Of a stretch of DNA of 64,000 nucleotides, positions 22,508 through 35,488 are shown piece after piece. The notes beneath the pieces were generated by a model. That model saw nothing but the letters and a program-made list of their open reading frames with translations. It was not told where the DNA came from and did not search any database. Origin of the DNA: Amia ocellicauda (taxonomy: Eukaryota; Chordata; Actinopteri; Amiiformes; Amiidae); assembly GCF_036373705.1 (NCBI RefSeq), contig NW_027102786.1, forward strand, positions 1 to 64,000. The letters are read 5' to 3'. A program made the translations under genes and the position numbers. Numbering within the stretch: position 1 is the stretch's first letter; each line of letters begins with the position of its first letter.

Positions 22508-23407
22508 TTGCATCTTTTACACACCAGAGGGCGACAAATCACGAGTTTTAACTTTGGATACACGCAATTTCATCATTATTTCAGATTTGACTTCCCCAAA
22601 TACACAGGCATACAATAGATCTTGTTCTCCAACGTAAACGGTCCCTAGTAACTAGGGTACATTCGTAAATAAATTGAGCATCATGGCTAGAAGTGACTAA
22701 ATGTTGCCTAATCTTTCTCATCGAGAAATGACACATTTACAGCAACACAAAAAGGAACTCCACCGGACAAAGTTCAGTGCTCACAAGGAGCCTCATTCAA
22801 CACACACGGTTCCATTCCCATTCATGCAAAGCACGAAAGTGTAAAACTTGGGAACATACTTGAGAGCAAAGATCACATTCAATCTCATTCAAGGCACGGA
22901 TGTGAATGCAACGGGATGAAATTACTGAAATGATGCCTGCCCTCGAACTGTGATGATGGACTACCCGACTCGCCAATAATATTGGGTTCTGGTGTATTGA
23001 AATACAGGAGCTGCTGGATTTGTGTGTTTTCTTACCCCCTCACCATAGTTTGTCAAATGTTTAAACAACTGAACTTATATTCAAGGTTTGTTTCTCTTCA
23101 TATGTTTTACTGGTTTACATTTGTCTCAGCAACCTGTTGAATGATTCTTCTGCTTTCAAAACAAAATGACAACAGGATGAATGCACACACTTGAAAATAC
23201 AATACATGCAATGTTATGCATCATAGTGATGCAACCTCCTTTCAGTTTCATACTGCATGTCAATTGAAATCCTTACTGAAATGCACACCTTCTCAAGATT
23301 GCGCTTGACTGGCGTGTCAGGCACTCAATTACAGCTGTTTTATCAAGACAATGTGTTCGTTTTGTAATATATAGTTCCGGTCTGGTGTGGCACCCCAGCT
23401 AACGCAC

Positions 23408-23440
23408 AACGTTGCCACAATGTTGCCACAATGTTGCCAC
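23408..23440 (+). repeat. 11-bp tandem repeat, three copies
   Basis: The only three-copy tract: AACGTTGCCAC once, then AATGTTGCCAC twice. The two identical inner units suggest slippage of a two-copy AACG/AATG tract such as that before copy 4. Confidence 0.92.
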
Positions 23441-23583
23441 AACGTGGCGTGTTAGCAGGGACTGGCTGCGGCGCGCTGGTGTGTCCCGGGCTTTAGAGTA
23501 GAGAGACAGTTCAACTGTAAGTATGAACGGCAGAAACGGATATTGCCTTCCCTTTAAGTAGAGCGTCAGGGACAGCCTCCCTG

Positions 23584-23703
23584 GCTTACGGCCATACTAG
23601 CCTGAATACGCCCGATCTCGTCCGATCTCGGAAGCCAAGCAGGCTCGGGCCTGGTCAGTACTTGGATGGGAGACCGCCTGGGAATACCAGGTGCTGTAAG
23701 CTT
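23584..23703 (+). rRNA. 5S rRNA copy 21 (C53 class)
   Basis: Differs from consensus only by T53C. Its upstream spacer is the only one with three 11-bp repeats (23408-23440), making this the longest unit (1,196 bp). Unlike most C53 copies its 3' spacer is of the common GCATC / TTTGACTTCC kind. Confidence 0.94.
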
Positions 23704-24768
23704 TTGCATCTTTTACACACCAGAGGGCGACAAATCACGAGTTTTAACTTTGGATACACGCAATTTCATAATTATTTCAGATTTGACTTCCCCAAATACA
23801 CAGGCATACAATAGATCTTGTTCTCCAACGTAAACGGTCCCTAGTAACTAGGGTACATTCGTACATAAATTGAGCATCATGGCTAGAAGTGACTAAATGT
23901 TGCCTAATCTTTCTCATCGAGAAATGACACAATTACAGCAACACAAAAAGGAACTCCACCGGACAAAGTTCAGTGCTCACAAGGAGCCTCATTCAACACA
24001 CACGGTTCCATTCCCATTCATGCAAAGCACGAAAGTGTAAAACTTGGGAACATACTTGAGAGCAAAGATAACATTCAATCTCATTCAAGGCACGGATGTG
24101 AATGCAACGGGATGAAATTACTGAAATGATGCCTGCCCTCGAACTGTGATGATGGACTACCCGACTCGCCAATAATATTGGGTTCTGGTGTATTGAAATA
24201 CAGGAGCTGCTGGATTTGTGTGTTTTCTTACCCCCTCACCATAGTTTGTCAAATGTTTAAACAACTGAACTTATATTCAAGGTTTGTTTCTCTTCATATG
24301 TTTTACTGGTTTACATTTGTCTCAGCAACCTGTTGAATGATTCTTCTGCTTTCAAAACAAAATGACAACAGGATGAATGCACACACTTGAAAATACAATA
24401 CATGCAATGTTATGCATCATAGTGATGCAACCTCCTTTCAGTTTCATACTGCATGTCAATTGAAATCCTTACTGAAATGCACACCTTCTCAAAATTGCGC
24501 TTGACTGGCGTGTCAGGCACTCAATTACAGCTGTTTTATCAAGACAATGTGTTCGTTTTGTAATACATAGTTCCGGTCTGGTGTGGCACCCCAGCTAACG
24601 CACAACGTTGCCACAATGTTGCCACAACGTGACGTGTTAGCAGGGACTGTCTGCGGCGCGCTGGTGTGTCCCGGGCTTTAGAGTAGAGAGACAGTTCAAC
24701 TGTAAGTATGAACGGCAGAAACGGATATTGCCTTCCCTTTAAGTAGAGCGTCAGGGACAGCCTCCCTG

Positions 24769-24888
24769 GCTTACGGCCATACTAGCCTGAATACGCCCGA
24801 TCTCGTCCGATCTCGGAAGCCAAGCAGGCTCGGGCCTGGTCAGTACTTGGATGGGAGACCGCCTGGGAATACCAGGTGCTGTAAGCTT
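24769..24888 (+). rRNA. 5S rRNA copy 22 (C53 class)
   Basis: Differs from consensus only by T53C. The spacer before it has GTAATACATAG (24560-24570) without the 5-bp deletion seen later in three units, so it may show the precursor state. Upstream spacer is type B with two 11-bp repeats; AACGTGACG is a CpG change. Confidence 0.94.
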
Positions 24889-25953
24889 TTGCATCTTTTA
24901 CACACCAGAGGGCGACAAATCACGAGTTTTAACTTTGGATACACGCAATTTCATCATTATTTCAGATTTGACTTCCCCAAATACACAGGCATACAATAGA
25001 TCTTGTTCTCCAACGTAAACGGTCCCTAGTAACTAGGGTACATTCGTAAATAAATTGAGCATCATGGCTAGAAGTGACTAAATGTTGCCTAATCTTTCTC
25101 ATCGAGAAATGACACAATTACAGCAACACAAAAAGGAACTCCACCGGACAAAGTTCAGTGCTCACAAGGAGCCTCATTCAACACACACGGTTCCATTCCC
25201 ATTCATGCAAAGCACGAAAGTGTAAAACTTGGGAACATACTTGAGAGCAAAGATCACATTCAATCTCATTCAAGGCACGGATGTGAATGCAACGGGATGA
25301 AATTACTGAAATGATGCCTGCCCTCGAACTGTGATGATGGACTACCCGACTCGCCAATAATATTGGGTTCTGGTGTATTGAAATACAGGAGCTGCTGAAT
25401 TTGTGTGTTTTCTTACCCCCTCACCATAGTTTGTCAAATGTTTAAACAACTGAACTTATATTCAAGGTTTGTTTCTCTTCATATGTTTTACTGGTTTACA
25501 TTTGTCTCAGCAACCTGTTGAATGATTCTTCTGCTTTCAAAACAAAATGACAACAGGATGAATGCACACACTTGAAAATACAATACATGCAATGTTATGC
25601 ATCATAGTGATGCAACCTCCTTTCAGTTTCATACTGCATGTCAATTGAAATCCTTTCTGAAATGCACACCTTCTCAAGATTGCGCTTGACTGGCGTGTCA
25701 GGCACTCAATTACAGCTGTTTTATCAAGACAATGTGTTCGTTTTGTAAAATATAGTTCCGGTCTGGTGTGGCACCCCAGCTAACGCACAACGTTGCCACA
25801 ACGTTGCCACAACGTGGCGTGTTAGCAGGGACTGTCTGCGGCGCGCTGGTGTGTCCCGGGCTTTAGAGTAGAGAGACAGTTCAACTGTAAGTATGAACGG
25901 CAGAAACGGATATTGCCTTCCCTTTAAGTAGAGCGTCAGGGACAGCCTCCCTG

Positions 25954-26073
25954 GCTTACGGCCATACTAGCCTGAATACGCCCGATCTCGACCGATCTCG
26001 GAAGCCAGGCAGGCTCGGGCCTGGTCAGTACTTGGATGGGAGACCACCTGGGAATACCAGGTGCTTTAAGCTT
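25954..26073 (+). pseudogene. 5S rRNA copy 23, probably degenerate
   Basis: Five changes: T38A, T53C, A55G, G93A and G113T. T53C and A55G both fall in the A box. G113T breaks the C6:G113 pair of the terminal stem, as in copy 8. G93A is a CpG change that would form U84:A93. Upstream spacer is type B with two 11-bp repeats. The combined A-box and stem damage argues against function, but this is inference. Confidence 0.62.
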
Positions 26074-27127
26074 TTGCACCTTTTACACACCAGAGGGCGA
26101 CAAATCACGAGTCTTAACTTTGGATACACACAATTTCATCATTATTTCAGATTTTACTTCCCCAAATACACAGGCATACAATAGATCTTGTTCTCCAACG
26201 TAAACGGTCCCTAGTAACTAGGGTACATTCGTAAATTAATTGAGCATCATGGCTAGAAGTGACTCAATGTTGCCTAATCTTTCTCATCAAGAAATGACAC
26301 AATTACAGCAACACAAAAAGGAACTCCACCGCACAAAGTTCAGTGCTCACAAGGAGACTCATTCAACACACACGGTTCCATTCCCATTCATGCAAAGCAC
26401 GAAAGTGTAAAACTTGGGAACATACTTGAGAGCAAAGATCACATTCAATCTCATTCAAGGCACGGATGTGAATGCAACGGGATGAAATTACTGAAATGAT
26501 GCCTGCCCTCGAACTGTGATGATGGACTACCCGACTCGCCAATAATATTGGGTTCTGGTGTATTGAAATACAGGAGCTGCTGGATTTGTGTGTTTTCTTA
26601 CTCCCTCACCATAGTTTGTCAAATGTTTAAACAACTGAACTTATATTCAAGGTTTGTTTCTCTTCATATATTTTACTGGTTTACATTTGTCTCAGCAACC
26701 TGTTGAATGATTCTTCTGCTTTCAAAACAAAATGACAACAGGATGAATGCACACACTTGAAAATACAATACATGCAATGTTATGCATCATAGTGATGCAA
26801 CCTCCTTTCAGTTTCATACTGCATGTCAATTGAAATCCTTACTGAAATGCACACCTTCTCAAGATTGCGCTTGACTGGCGTGTCAGGCACTCAATTACAG
26901 CTGTTTTATCAAGACAATGTGTTCGTTTTGTAAAATATAGTTCCGGTCTGCAGTGGCACCCCAGCTAACGCACAACGTTGCCACAACGTGGCGTGTTGGC
27001 AGGGACTGTCTGCGGCGCGCTGGTGTGGCCCGGGCTTTAGAGTAGAGAGACAGTTCAACTGTAAGTATGAACGGCAGAAACGGATATTGCCTTCCCTTTA
27101 AGTAGAGCGTCAGGGACAGCCTCCCTG

Positions 27128-27247
27128 GCTTACGGCCATACTAGCCTGAATACGCCCGATCTCGTCCGATCTTGGAAGCCAAGCAGGCTCAGGCCTGGTC
27201 GGTACTTGGATGGTTGACCGCCTGAGAATACCAGGTGCTGTAAGCTT
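27128..27247 (+). pseudogene. 5S rRNA copy 24, most substituted full-length copy
   Basis: Seven changes: C46T, T53C, G64A, A74G, G87T, A88T and G98A. Two are CpG changes. T53C and G64A alter the A box, while G87T and A88T rewrite loop D within the C box. Terminal stem and T4 remain. Upstream spacer is type B with one 11-bp repeat and private changes (GTCTGCAGTGG, GTGTTGGCAGG). With both promoter boxes altered, transcription is probably poor. Confidence 0.7.
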
Positions 27248-28301
27248 TTGCACCTTTTACACACCAGAGGGCGACAAATCACGAGTTTTAACTTTGGATA
27301 CACGCAATTTCATCATTATTTCAGATTTTACTTCCCCAAATACACAGGCATACAATAGATCTTCTTCTCCAACGTAAACGGTCCCTAGTAACTAGGGTAC
27401 ATTCGTCAATAAATTGAGCATCATGGCTAGAAGTGACTAAATGTTGCCTAATCTTTCTCATCAAGAAATGACACAATTACAGCAACACAAAAAGGAACTC
27501 CACCGGACAAAGTTCAGTGCTCACAAGGAGCATCATTCAACACACACGGTTCCATTCCCATTCATGCAAAGCACGAAAGTGTAAAACTTGGGAACATACT
27601 TGAGAGCAAAGATCACATTCAATCTCATTCAAGGCACGGATGTGAATGCAACGGGATGAAATTACTGAAATGATGCCTGCCCTCGAACTGTGATGATGGA
27701 CTACCCGACTTGCCAATAATATTGGGTTCTGGTGTATTGAAATACAGGAGCTGCTGGATTTGTGTGTTTTCTTACCCCCTCACCATAGTTTGTCAAATGT
27801 TTAAACAACTGAACTTATATTCAAGGTTTGTTTCTCTTCATATGTTTTACTGGTTTACATTTGTCTCAGCAACCTGTTGAATGATTCTTCTGCTTTCAAA
27901 ACAAAATGACAACAGGATGAATGCACACACTTGAAAATACAATACATGCAATGTTATGCATCATAGTGATGCAACCTCCCTTCAGTTTCATACTGCATGT
28001 CAATTGAAATCCTTACTGAAATGCACACCTTCTCAAGATTGCGCTTGACTGGCGTGTCAGGCACTCAATTACAGCTGTTTTATCAAGACAATGTGTTCGT
28101 TTTGTAAAATATAGTTCCGGTCTGGTGTGGCACCCCAGCTAACGCACAACGTTGCCACAACGTGGCGTGTTAGCAGGGACTGTCTGCGGCGCGCTGGTGT
28201 GTCCTGGGCTTTAGAGTAGAGAGACAGTTCAACTGTAAGTATGAACGGCAGAAACGGATATTGCCTTCCCTTTAAGTAGAGCGTCGTGGACAGCCTACCT
28301 G

Positions 28302-28421
28302 GCTTACGGCCATACTAGCCTGAATACGCCCGATCTCGTCCGATCTCGGAAGCCAAGCAGGCTCGGGCCTGGTCAGTACTTGGATGGGAGACCGCCTGGG
28401 AATACCAGGTGCTGTAAGCTT
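28302..28421 (+). rRNA. 5S rRNA copy 25 (C53 class)
   Basis: Differs from consensus only by T53C, and has the 3' spacer form that goes with it (GCACC, TTTTACTTCC). Upstream spacer is type B with one 11-bp repeat and small private changes close to the gene (GCGTCGTGG, CCTACCTGG). Confidence 0.93.
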
Positions 28422-29269
28422 TTGCACCTTTTACACACCAGAGGGCGACAAATCACGAGTTTTAACTTTGGATACACACAATTTCATCGTTATTTCAGAT
28501 TTTACTTCCCCAAATACACAGGCATACAATAGATCTTGTTCTCCAACGTAAACGGTCCCTAGTAACTAGGGTACATTCGTAACTAAATTGAGCATCATGG
28601 CTAGAAGTGACTAAATGTTGCCTAATCTTTCTCATCAAGAAATGACACAATTACAGCAACACAAAAAGGAACTCCACCGGACAAAGTTCAGTGCTCACAA
28701 GGAGCCTCATTCAACACACACGGTTCCATTCCCATTCATGCAAAGCACGAAAGTGTAAAACTTGGGAACATACTTGAGAGCAAAGATCACATTCAATCTC
28801 ATTCAAGGCACGGATGTGAATGCAACGGGATGAAATTACTGAAATGATGCCTGCCCTCGAACTGTGATGATGGACTACCCGACTCGCCAATAATATTGGC
28901 TTCTGGTGTATTGAAATACAGGAGCTGCTGGATTTGTGTCATTTCTTACCCCCTCACCATAGTTTGTCAAATGTTTAAACAACTGAACTTATATTCAAGG
29001 TTTGTTTCTCTTCATATGTTTTACTGGTTTACATTTGTCTCAGCAACCTGTTGAATGATTCTTCTGCTTTCAAAACAAAATGACAACAGGATGAATGCAC
29101 ACACTTGAAAATACAATACATGCAATGTTATGCATCATAGTGATGCAACCTCCTTTCATTTTCATACTGCATGTCAATTGAAATCCTTACTGAAATGCAC
29201 ACCTTCTCAAGATTGCGCTTGACTGGCGTGTCAGGCACTCAATTACAGCTGTTTTATCAAGACAATGTG

Positions 29270-29278
29270 TTTTTTTTT
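29270..29278 (+). repeat. T9 run before copy 26
   Basis: GTTCGTTTTG has become G-T9-G. This is a strong potential pol III stop in the spacer, with no known use here. Shared with 37522-37530. Confidence 0.85.
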
Positions 29279-29476
29279 GTAAAATATAGTTCCGGTCTGG
29301 TGTGGCACCCCAGCTAACGCACAACGTTGCCACAACGTGGCGTGTTAGCAGGGACTGTCTGCGGCGCGCTGGTGTGTCCCCGGCATGAGTGTAGAGAGAC
29401 AGTTCAACTGTAAGTATGAGCGGCAGAAACGGATATTGCCTTCCCTTTAAGTAGAGCGTCAGGGACAGCCTCCCTG

Positions 29477-29596
29477 GCTTACTGCCATACTAGCCTGAAT
29501 ACGCCCGATCTCGTCCGATCTCGGAAGCTAAGCAGGCTCGGGCCTGGTCAGTACTTGGATGGGAGACCGCCTGGGAATACCAGGTGCTGTAAGCTT
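29477..29596 (+). rRNA. 5S rRNA copy 26
   Basis: One change, G7T, which alters the G7:U112 wobble of the terminal stem. Internal promoter intact. The spacer before it has two oddities: a T9 run at 29270-29278 and a cluster of changes at about 29379-29391. One 11-bp repeat, GAGCGG. Confidence 0.88.
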
Positions 29597-30661
29597 TTGC
29601 ATCTTTTACACACCAGAGGGCGACAAATCACGAGTTTTAACTTTGGATACACGCAATTTCATCATTATTTCAGATTTGACTTCCCCAAATACACAGGCAT
29701 ACAATAGATCTTGTTCTCCAACGTAAACGGTCCCTAGTAACTAGGGTACATTCGTAAATAAATTGAGCATCATGGCTAGAAGTGACTAAATGTTGCCTAA
29801 TCTTTCTCATCGAGAAATGACACAATTACAGCAACACAAAAAGGAACTCCACCGGACAAAGTTCAGTGCTCACAAGGAGCCTCATTCAAAACACACGGTT
29901 CCATTCCCATTCATGCAAAGCACGAAAGTGTAAAACTTGGGAACATACTTGAGAGCAAAGATCACATTCAATCTCATTCAAGGCACGGATGTGAATGCAA
30001 CGGGATGAAATTACTGAAATGATGCCTGCCCTCGAACTGTGATGATGGACTACCCGACTCGCCAATAATATTGGGTTCTGGTGTATTGAAATACAGGAGC
30101 TGCTGGATTTGTGTGTTTTCTTACCCCCTCACCATAGTTTGTCAAATGTTTAAACAACTGAACTTATATTCAAGGTTTGTTTCTCTTCATATGTTTTACT
30201 GGTTTACATTTGTCTCAGCAACCTGTTGAATGATTCTTCTGCTTTCAAAACAAAATGACAACAGGATGAATGCACACACTTGAAAATACAATACATGCAA
30301 TGTTATGCATCATAGTGATGCAACCTCCTTTCAGTTTCATACTGCATGTCAATTGAAATCCTTACTGAAATGCACACCTTCTCAAGATTGCGCTTGACTG
30401 GCGTGTCAGGCACTCAATTACAGCTGTTTTATCAAGACAATGTGTTCGTTTTGTAATATATAGTTCCGGTCTGGTGTGGCACCCCAGCTAACGCACAACG
30501 TTGCCACAACGCTGCCACAACGTGGCGTGTTAGCAGGGACTGTCTGCGGCGCGCTGGTGTGTCCAGGGCTTTAGAGTAGAGAGACAGTTCAACTGTAAGT
30601 ATGAACGGCAGAAACGGATATTGCCTTCCCTTTAAGTAGAGCGTCAGGGACAGTCTCCCTG

Positions 30662-30781
30662 GCTTACGGCCATACTAGCCTGAATACGCCCGATCTCGTC
30701 TGATCTCGGAAGCTAAGCAGGCTCGGGCCTGGTCAGTACTTGGATGGGAGACCGCCTGGGAATACCAGGTGCTGTAAGCTT
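30662..30781 (+). rRNA. 5S rRNA copy 27
   Basis: One change, C40T, a CpG change in loop C. Upstream spacer is type B with two 11-bp repeats, the second beginning AACGCTGCCAC. The spacer after it has CCAATGTAAAC and CTTGTAAATAC, markers related to units 36, 46, 48 and 53. Confidence 0.92.
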
Positions 30782-31846
30782 TTGCATCTTTTACACACCA
30801 GAGGGCGACAAATCACGAGTTTTAACTTTGGATACACGCAATTTCATCATTATTTCAGATTTGACTTCCCCAAATACTCAGGCATACAATAGATCTTGTT
30901 CTCCAATGTAAACGGTCCCTAGTAACTAGGGTACATTCGTAAATAAATTGAGCATCATGGCTAGAAGTGACTAAATGTTGCCTAATCTTTCTCATCGAGA
31001 AATGACACAATTACAGCAACACAAAAAGGAACTCCACCGGACAAAATTCAGTGCTCACAAGGAGCCTCATTCAACACACACGGTTCCATTCCCATTCATG
31101 CAAAGCACGAAAGTGTAAAACTTGGGAACATACTTGAGAGCAAAGATCACATTCAATCTCATTCAAGGCACGGATGTGAATGCAACGGGATGAAATTACT
31201 GAAATGATGCCTGCCCTCGAACTGTGATGATGGACTACCCGACTCGCCAATAATATTGGGTTCTGGTGTATTGAAATACAGGAGCTGCTGGATTTGTGTG
31301 TTTTCTTACCCCCTCACCATAGTTTGTCAAATGTTTAAACAACTGAACTTATATTCGAGGTTTGTTTCTCTTCATATGTTTTACTGGTTTACATTTGTCT
31401 CAGCAACCTGTTGAATGATTCTTCTGCTTTCAAAACAAAATGACAACAGGATGAATGCACACACTTGTAAATACAATACATGCAATGTTATGCATCATAG
31501 TGATGCAACCTCCTTTCAGTTTCATACTGCATGTCAATTGAAATCCTTACTGAAATGCACACCTTCTCAAGATTGCGCTTGACTGGCGTGTCAGGCACTC
31601 AATTACAGCTGTTTTATCAAGACAATGTGTTCGTTTTGTAATATATAGTTCCGGTCTGGTGTGGCACCCCAGCTAACGCACAACGTTGCCACAATGTTGC
31701 CACAACGTGGCGTGTTAGCAGGGACTGTCTGCGGCGCGCTGGTGTGTCCCGGGCTTTAGAGTAGAGAGACAGTTCAACTGTAAGTATGAACGGCAGAAAC
31801 GGATATTGCCTTCCCTTTAAGTAGAGCGTCAGGGACAGCATTCCTG

Positions 31847-31956
31847 GCTTACGGCCATACTAGCCTGAATACGCCCGATCTCGGAAGCTAAGCAGGCTCG
31901 GGCCTGGTCAGTACTTGGATGGGAGACCGCCTGGGAATACCAGGTGCTGTAAGCTT
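31847..31956 (+). pseudogene. 5S rRNA copy 28, 10-nt internal deletion
   Basis: Only 110 nt. Consensus positions 30-37 and 40-47 are a direct repeat CGATCTCG, and here one repeat unit with its linker is lost, leaving a single CGATCTCG. The loss removes one strand of helix III and most of loop C, a binding region for ribosomal protein and TFIIIA in 5S RNA. The rest equals consensus, including A box, C box and T4, so it might be transcribed but should not fold normally. It also shifts the start-to-A-box distance by 10 nt. Confidence 0.9.
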
Positions 31957-33010
31957 TTGCATCTTTTACACACCAGAGGGCGACAAATCACGAGTTTTAA
32001 CTTTGGATACACGCAATTTCATCATTATTTCAGATTTGACTTCCCCAAATACACAGGCATACAATAGATCTTGTTCTCCAACGTAAACGGTCCCTAGTAA
32101 CTAGGGTACATTCGTAAATAAATTGAGCATCATGGCTAGAAGTGACTAAATGTTGCCTAATCTTTCTCATCGAGAAATGACACAATTACAGCAACACAAA
32201 AAGGAACTCCACCGGACAAAGTTCAGTGCTCACAAGGAGCCTCATTCAACACACACGGTTCCATTCCCATTCATGCAAAGCACGAAAGTGTAAAACTTGG
32301 GAACATACTTGAGAGCAAAGATCACATTCAATCTCATTCAAGGCACGGATGTGAATGCAACGGGATGAAATTACTGAAATGATGCCTGCCCTCGAACTGT
32401 GATGTTGGACTACCCGACTCGCCAATAATATTGGGTTCTGGTGTATTGAAATACAGGAGCAGCTGGATTTGTGTGTTTTCTTACCCCCTCACCATAGTTT
32501 GTCAAATGTTTAAACAACTGAACTTATATTCAAGGTTTGTTTCTCTTCATATGTTTTACTGGTTTACATTTGTCTCAGCAACCTGTTGAATGATTCTTCT
32601 GCTTTCAAAACAAAATGACAACAGGATGAATGCACACACTTGAAAATACAATACATGCAATGTTATGCATCATAGTGATGCAACCTCCTTTCAGTTTCAT
32701 ACTGCATGTCAATTGAAATCCTTACTGAAATGCACACCTTCTCAAGATTGCGCTTGACTGGCGTGTCAGGCACTCAATTACAGCTGTATTATCAAGACAA
32801 TGTGTTCGTTTTGTAATATATAGTTCCGGTCTGGTGTGGCACCCCAGCTAACGCACAACGTTGCCACAACGTTTCGTGTTAGCAGGGACTGTCTGCGGCG
32901 CGCTGGTGTGTCACGGACTTTAGAGTAGAGAGACAGTTCAACTGCAAGTATGAGCGGCAGAAACGGATATTGCCTTCCCTTTAAGTAGAGCGTCAGGGAC
33001 AGCCTCCCTG

Positions 33011-33130
33011 GCTTACGGCCATGCTAGCCTGAATACGCCCGATCTCGTCCGATCTCGGAAGCTAAGCAGGCTTGGGCCTCGTCAGTACTTGGATGGGAGA
33101 CCGCCTGGGAATACCAGTTGCTGTAAGCTT
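33011..33130 (+). rRNA. 5S rRNA copy 29 (diverged)
   Basis: Four changes: A13G (loop A), C63T (CpG, A box), G70C (opens G70:C105 in helix V and alters the intermediate element) and G108T (opens C67:G108). Two broken helix V pairs make normal folding doubtful. T53 is kept, yet the 3' spacer resembles the C53 form (GCACC, TTTTAC). Upstream spacer type A with one 11-bp repeat. Confidence 0.65.
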
Positions 33131-34183
33131 TTGCACCTTTTACAAACCAGAGGGCGACAAATCACGAGTTTTAACTTTGGATACACGCAATTTCATCATT
33201 ATTTCAGATTTTACATCCCCAAGTACACAGGCATACAATAGATCTTGTTCTCCAACGTAAACGGTCCCTAGTAACTAGGGTACATTCGTCAATAAATTGA
33301 GCATCATGGCTAGAAGTGACTAAATGTTGCCTAATCTTTCTCATCAAGAAATGACACAATTACAGCAACAAAAAAGGAACTCCACCGGACAAAGTTCAGT
33401 GCTCACAAGGAGCATCATTCAACACACACGGTTCCATTCCCATTCATGCAAAGCACGAAAGTGTAAAACTTGGGAACGTACTTGAGAGTAATGATAACAT
33501 TCAATCTCATTCAAGGCACGGATGTGAATGCAACGGGATGAAATTACTGAAATGATGCCTGCCCTCGAACTGTGATGATGGACTACCCGACTCGCCAATA
33601 ATATTGGGTTCTGGTGTATTGAAATACAGGAGCTGCTGGATTTGTGTGTTTTCTTACCCCCTCACCATAGTTTGTCAAATGTTTAAACAACTGAACTTAT
33701 ATTCAAGGTTTGTTTCTCTTCATATGTTTTACTGGTTTACATTTGTCTCAGCAACCTGTTGAATGATTCTTCTGCTTTCAAAACAAAATGACAACAGGAT
33801 GAATGCACACACTTGAAAATACAATACATGCAATGTTATGCATCATAGTGATGCAACCTCCTTTCAGTTTCATACTGCATGTCAATTGAAATCCTTACTG
33901 AAATGCACACCTTCTCAAGATTGCGCTTGACTGGCGTGTCAGGCACTCAATTACAGCTGTATTATCAAGACAATGTGTTCGTTTTGTAATATATAGTTCC
34001 GGTCTGGTGTGGCACCCCAGCTAACGCACAACGTTGCCACAACGTTTCGTGTTAGCAGGGACTGTCTGCGGCGCGCTGGTGTGTCCCGGACTTTAGAGTA
34101 GAGAGACAGTTCAACTGCAAGTATGAGCGGCAGAAACGGATATTGCCTTCCCTTTAAGTAGAGCGTCAGGGACAGCCTCCCTG

Positions 34184-34303
34184 GCTTACGGCCATACTAG
34201 CCTGAATACGCCTGATCTCGTCCGATCTCGGAAGCTAAGCAGGCTCGGGCCTGGTCAGTACTTGGATGTGAGACCGCCTGGGAATACCAGGTGCTGTAAG
34301 CTT
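34184..34303 (+). rRNA. 5S rRNA copy 30 (variant)
   Basis: C30T is a CpG change leaving U30:G47. G86T in the C box opens G86:C91 of helix IV. Upstream spacer type A with one 11-bp repeat; the preceding unit is 1,173 bp because one base is lost in an A-rich run (CAACAAAAAAGG). Confidence 0.82.
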
Positions 34304-35368
34304 TTGCATCTTTTACACACCAGAGGGCGACAAATCACGAGTTTTAACTTTGGATACACGCAATTTCATCATTATTTCAGATTTGACTTCCCCAAATACA
34401 CAGGCATACAATAGATCTTGTTCTCCAACGTAAACGGTCCCTAGTAACTAGGGTACATTCGTAAATAAATTGAGCATCATGGCTAGAAGTGACTAAATGT
34501 TGCCTAATCTTTCTCATCGAGAAATGACACAATTACAGCAACACAAAAAGGAACTCCACCGGACAAAGTTCAGTGCTCACAAGGAGCCTCATTCAACACA
34601 CACGGTTCCATTCCCATTCATGCAAAGCACGAAAGTGTAAAACTTGGGAACATACTTGAGAGCAAAGATCACATTCAATCTCATTCAAGGCACGGATGTG
34701 AATGCAACGGGATGAAATTACTGAAATGATGCCTGCCCTCGAACTGTGATGATGGACTACCCGACTCGCCAATAATATTGGGTTCTGGTGTATTGAAATA
34801 CAGGAGCTGCTGGATTTGTGTGTTTTCTTACCCCCTCACCATAGTTTGTCAAATGTTTAAACAACTGAACTTATATTCAAGGTTTGTTTCTCTTCATATG
34901 TTTTACTGGTTTACATTTGTCTCAGCAACCTGTTGAATGATTCTTCTGCTTTCAAAACAAAATGACAACAGGATGAATGCACACACTTGAAAATACAATA
35001 CATGCAATGTTATGCATCATAGTGATGCAACCTCCTTTCAGTTTCATACTGCATGTCAATTGAAATCCTTACTGAAATGCACACCTTCTCAAGATTGCGC
35101 TTGACTGGCGTGTCAGGCACTCAATTACAGCTGTTTTATCAAGACAATGTGTTCGTTTTGTAATATATAGTTCCGGTCTGGTGTGGCACCCCAGCTAACG
35201 CACAACGTTGCCACAATGTTGCCACAACGTGGCGTGTTAGCAGGGACTGTCTGCGGCGCGCTGGTGTGTCCCGGGCTTTAGAGTAGAGAGACAGTTCAAC
35301 TGTAAGTATGAACGGCAGAAACGGATATTGCCTTCCCTTTAAGTAGAGCGTCAGGGACAGCCTCCCTG

Positions 35369-35488
35369 GCTTACAGCCATACTAGCCTGAATACGCCCGA
35401 TCTCGTCCGATCTCGGAAGCCAAGCAGGCTCGGGCCTGGTCAGTACTTGGATGGTAGACCGCCTGGAAATACCAGGTGCTGTAAGCTT
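35369..35488 (+). rRNA. 5S rRNA copy 31 (diverged, C53 class)
   Basis: Four changes: G7A (CpG, creates A7:U112), T53C, G87T in the C-box loop and G99A. The 3' spacer mixes the GCACC marker of the C53 class with TTTGACTTCC of the T53 class, so the two linked forms have recombined. Upstream spacer type B with two 11-bp repeats. Confidence 0.75.

Noticed and set aside
31617-31841. Minus-strand open frame of 74 codons before copy 28, repeated at 42202, 53990, 56359 and 62256
   Set aside because: It lies in the promoter-proximal spacer, crosses the 11-bp repeat tract and changes frame whenever that tract has another copy number. Most units do not keep it open. Identity between copies reflects the duplicated DNA.
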